Below, in pieces: positions 6,219-7,983 of a stretch of DNA of 7,983 bases. The notes under the pieces are model-generated. The model saw only the letters and a program-made list of their open reading frames with translations. It made no database searches and was not told the DNA's origin. Where the stretch lies: contig DAMDJY010000153.1 of the NCBI GenBank assembly GCA_032100225.1, positions 1 through 7,983 on the forward strand. The letters run 5' to 3'. Every line of letters starts with the position of its first letter. The stretch's first letter is position 1. The translations under genes were made by a program, and so were the position numbers. Source of the stretch: Mobilicoccus sp032100225 (GTDB lineage: Bacteria; Actinomycetota; Actinomycetes; Actinomycetales; Dermatophilaceae).

Positions 6219-7781
6219 ATGACGGACCAGACGCCCACCCCCGAGGCCCCGAAGAACACCGAGGAGACCACCTCCCAGCAGGAGCAGGCGGCCCAGCAGG
6301 AGGCCGACGCCGCTGCCGGCGCATCCGGTGCCCCGAAGTCCGAGGCGGCGTCCGGTGACCTCGCCCAGGTGGGTGTCATCGGCATGGCGGTCATGGGCAG
6401 CAGCCTGGCCCGCAACATCGCCCGCCACGGCTACCGCGTCGCCCTGTTCAACCGCACGTTCGCCCGCACCGAGCAGGTCATGAAGGACCACGGCAGCGAG
6501 GGCAACTTCGTTCCGGCCGAGAAGGTCGAGGACTTCGTCAACTCCCTCGAGCGTCCGCGCCGCATCATCATCATGGTCCAGGCCGGTGCCGGCACCGACG
6601 CCACCATCGAGCAGCTCGTTCCGCTGCTGGAGGAGGGCGACATCGTCGTCGACGGCGGCAACGCCTTCTACGAGGACACCCGCCGCCGCGAAGAGGCGCT
6701 GCGTGCGCACGGGCTGCACTTCGTCGGCGCCGGCATCTCCGGTGGTGAGGTCGGCGCGCTCGAGGGTCCGTCGATCATGCCGGGTGGCTCCAAGGAGTCC
6801 TACGACGCGCTCGGCCCGATCCTCGAGGACATCTCCGCGCACGTCGGCGACGAGCCCTGCTGCGCCTACATCGGCACCGACGGCGCCGGCCACTTCGTCA
6901 AGATGGTGCACAACGGCATCGAGTACGCCGACATGCAGTTCATCGGCGAGGCCTACGAACTCCTCAAAGCCGCAGGGCTTTCCGCGACCGAGATGGCCGA
7001 CGTGTTCGGTACCTGGAACACCGGCGACCTCGACTCCTACCTCATCGAGATCACCTCGGAGGTGCTCCGCCAGGTCGACGCCAAGACCGGCAAGCCGCTG
7101 GTCGACGTCATCGTCGACGCCGCCGGCATGAAGGGCACCGGCACCTGGACCGTGCAGAGCGCGCTCTCCCTCGGCGTGGGCGTCAACGGCATCGCCGAGG
7201 CCGTGTTCGCACGCGCAGCCTCCTCCGACGCCGACCTGCGCGGCGCCGCGCAGAGCGCCCTCGAGGGTCCGGAGCGGGTTCTCGGTGACCTCGACCGCGA
7301 GCAGTTCATCGACGACATCCGCCGCGCCCTGTGGAGCAGCAAGGTCGTCGCGTACGCCCAGGGTCTCGACCTGATCCGCTCGGCCGCCAAGGAGTACGGC
7401 TGGGACATCGACATCGCCGAGGTCGCGAAGATCTGGCGTGACGGCTGCATCATCCGGGCCAAGCTGCTCGAACGCATCCGTAGCGAGTACGCCGCGAACA
7501 ACCTGGTCACGCTGCTCGAGGCCCCGAGCGTCAAGGCCGAACTCGCCGAGTCGCAAGGGGCCTGGCGCCGCGTGGTCTCCAAGGCCGTCCTCGCCGGTGT
7601 GCCGGTTCCCGGCTTCTCGGCCTCGCTGGCCTACTACGACCAGATCCGTGCGCCGCGCGTCAACGCCGCCCTCACCCAGGGGCTGCGCGACTTCTTCGGC
7701 GCCCACACCTACCGCCGCATCGACGCCGAGGGCAGCTTCCACACCCTCTGGAGCGGCGACCGCACCGAGATCCAGGTCTGA
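6219..7781 (+). CDS. gnd: 6-phosphogluconate dehydrogenase, decarboxylating
   Basis: A cytoplasmic enzyme of the oxidative pentose phosphate pathway that converts 6-phosphogluconate and NADP+ to ribulose-5-phosphate, CO2 and NADPH. From ATG 6219 it has 520 residues. Residues 51-66 (VGVIGMAVMGSSLARN) are the dinucleotide-binding turn, and NRT (78-80) is the usual NADP phosphate-binding motif. Substrate-site motifs follow: GGNAFYEDT, SGGEVGALEGPSIMPGG (from Ser174), and the signature GHFVKMVHNGIEYADMQ with catalytic Lys228, His231, Asn232 and Glu235. The all-helical C-terminal domain ends with RRIDAEGSFHTLW, where an Arg and a His reach into the partner subunit. Unusual is an N-terminal extension of about 47 residues rich in Glu, Gln, Ala and Pro, absent from typical 470-480 residue enzymes. 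The family's common SGGEEGA reads SGGEVGA here. No frame damage is seen. Confidence 0.96.
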   Translation: MTDQTPTPEAPKNTEETTSQQEQAAQQEADAAAGASGAPKSEAASGDLAQVGVIGMAVMGSSLARNIARHGYRVALFNRTFARTEQVMKDHGSEGNFVPAEKVEDFVNSLERPRRIIIMVQAGAGTDATIEQLVPLLEEGDIVVDGGNAFYEDTRRREEALRAHGLHFVGAGISGGEVGALEGPSIMPGGSKESYDALGPILEDISAHVGDEPCCAYIGTDGAGHFVKMVHNGIEYADMQFIGEAYELLKAAGLSATEMADVFGTWNTGDLDSYLIEITSEVLRQVDAKTGKPLVDVIVDAAGMKGTGTWTVQSALSLGVGVNGIAEAVFARAASSDADLRGAAQSALEGPERVLGDLDREQFIDDIRRALWSSKVVAYAQGLDLIRSAAKEYGWDIDIAEVAKIWRDGCIIRAKLLERIRSEYAANNLVTLLEAPSVKAELAESQGAWRRVVSKAVLAGVPVPGFSASLAYYDQIRAPRVNAALTQGLRDFFGAHTYRRIDAEGSFHTLWSGDRTEIQV

Positions 7782-7794
7782 TCCCCTCACCTCC

Positions 7795-7839
7795 CACAGC
7801 GGCGGCCACATGCACCCCTGGCATGCGACCGCCGCTGTG
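7795..7839 (+). terminator. Hairpin terminator after gnd
   Basis: CACAGCGGCGG (7795-7805) and CCGCCGCTGTG (7829-7839) form a perfect 11-bp stem 13 nt after the gnd stop. The 23-nt loop holds an inner 5-bp inverted repeat (CATGC 7809-7813 / GCATG 7821-7825), so the structure can stack further. A T tract is lacking, as expected at high GC. Confidence 0.75.
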
Positions 7840-7983
7840 CTGTGTGCCCGACCAGCCTCGACGTTGGCTGAGCACCACCCACCTGTGGCTCGTGGCACGG
7901 ATCTCCGGTGCACCGTGGCATGGCGGGCGCCGAGGTTTCCCCTGACACGGGTCGGGGGTGAGGATGGGGAGCATGGATCGGAT
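7840..7983 (+). other. Window tail; possible start of a further gene at 7973
   Basis: No similarity was recognised in these 144 nt. Near the end, GGGGAG (7966-7971) lies just before ATG 7973, but its spacing of 1 nt is too short; AGGATG (7961-7966) gives 6 nt and is a weak site. A plus-strand gene may begin here (MDR...), but only three codons are visible, so this is a guess from signals alone. Confidence 0.25.

Noticed and set aside
6165..7913. Long minus-strand open frame of 582 codons opposite gnd
   Set aside because: It is the antisense shadow of a very GC-rich gene: composition is Asp/Gly/Val/Leu-repetitive and no family is recognisable, while gnd on the plus strand has all motifs.
1..7983. 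CRISPR array, tRNA, rRNA or riboswitch
   Set aside because: No regularly spaced repeats, tRNA-like cloverleaf or recognisable RNA motif was seen; nearly all of the window is coding.

Overview
The window is high-GC DNA with tightly packed genes, strong AAGGAG/AGGAGA-type ribosome sites, TANNNT-like -10 boxes and abundant GTG starts. This fits an actinobacterium, probably of the Micrococcales type; the genus cannot be fixed from the sequence alone.

Layout. (1) 1-765, plus: the 3' part of a LarA-type (lactate racemase, DUF2088) protein, cut by the window edge. (2) 772-809: a strong bidirectional hairpin terminator. (3) 790-1815, minus: a LacI-family repressor with an in-frame TAG at codon 92. 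(4) 1959-2684, plus: deoD, a hexameric purine nucleoside phosphorylase with all key residues, divergent from the repressor. (5) 2694-3930, minus: most of a GPH/MelB-type sugar:cation symporter, without its first helix and with a single-base frameshift near its C-terminus. (6) 3931-5879: a foreign segment carrying a zeta-toxin kinase, its HTH antitoxin, and a divergent histidine phosphatase. (7) 5880-5966, minus: the missing first 29 codons of the symporter. (8) 6219-7781, plus: gnd, 6-phosphogluconate dehydrogenase, followed by a hairpin terminator and a short tail that may hold the start of the next gene.

Main observation. The symporter gene is split. Its N-terminal end lies at 5880-5966 and its remainder at 3930-2694, on the same strand. 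The roughly 1.95 kb between them is a toxin-antitoxin-phosphatase cassette. No transposase, integrase, terminal inverted repeats or target-site duplication is visible. About a dozen symporter codons appear to be lost at the insertion point, and the zeta gene is cut at the other junction, so that its last 40 codons are read out of frame from symporter DNA.

How the parts may work together. Antitoxin and toxin overlap by 4 nt (GTGA) and are surely co-expressed. The antitoxin and the phosphatase are transcribed away from a palindrome (5209-5226) whose arms contain the -10 boxes for both directions, so one operator probably controls all three genes. The cassette may be a tripartite toxin, antitoxin and phosphatase unit; this is inference. 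Around it, the nonsense codon in the LacI-family gene and the frameshift in the split symporter suggest a regulator/transporter pair that is no longer maintained, while deoD and gnd look intact and housekeeping.
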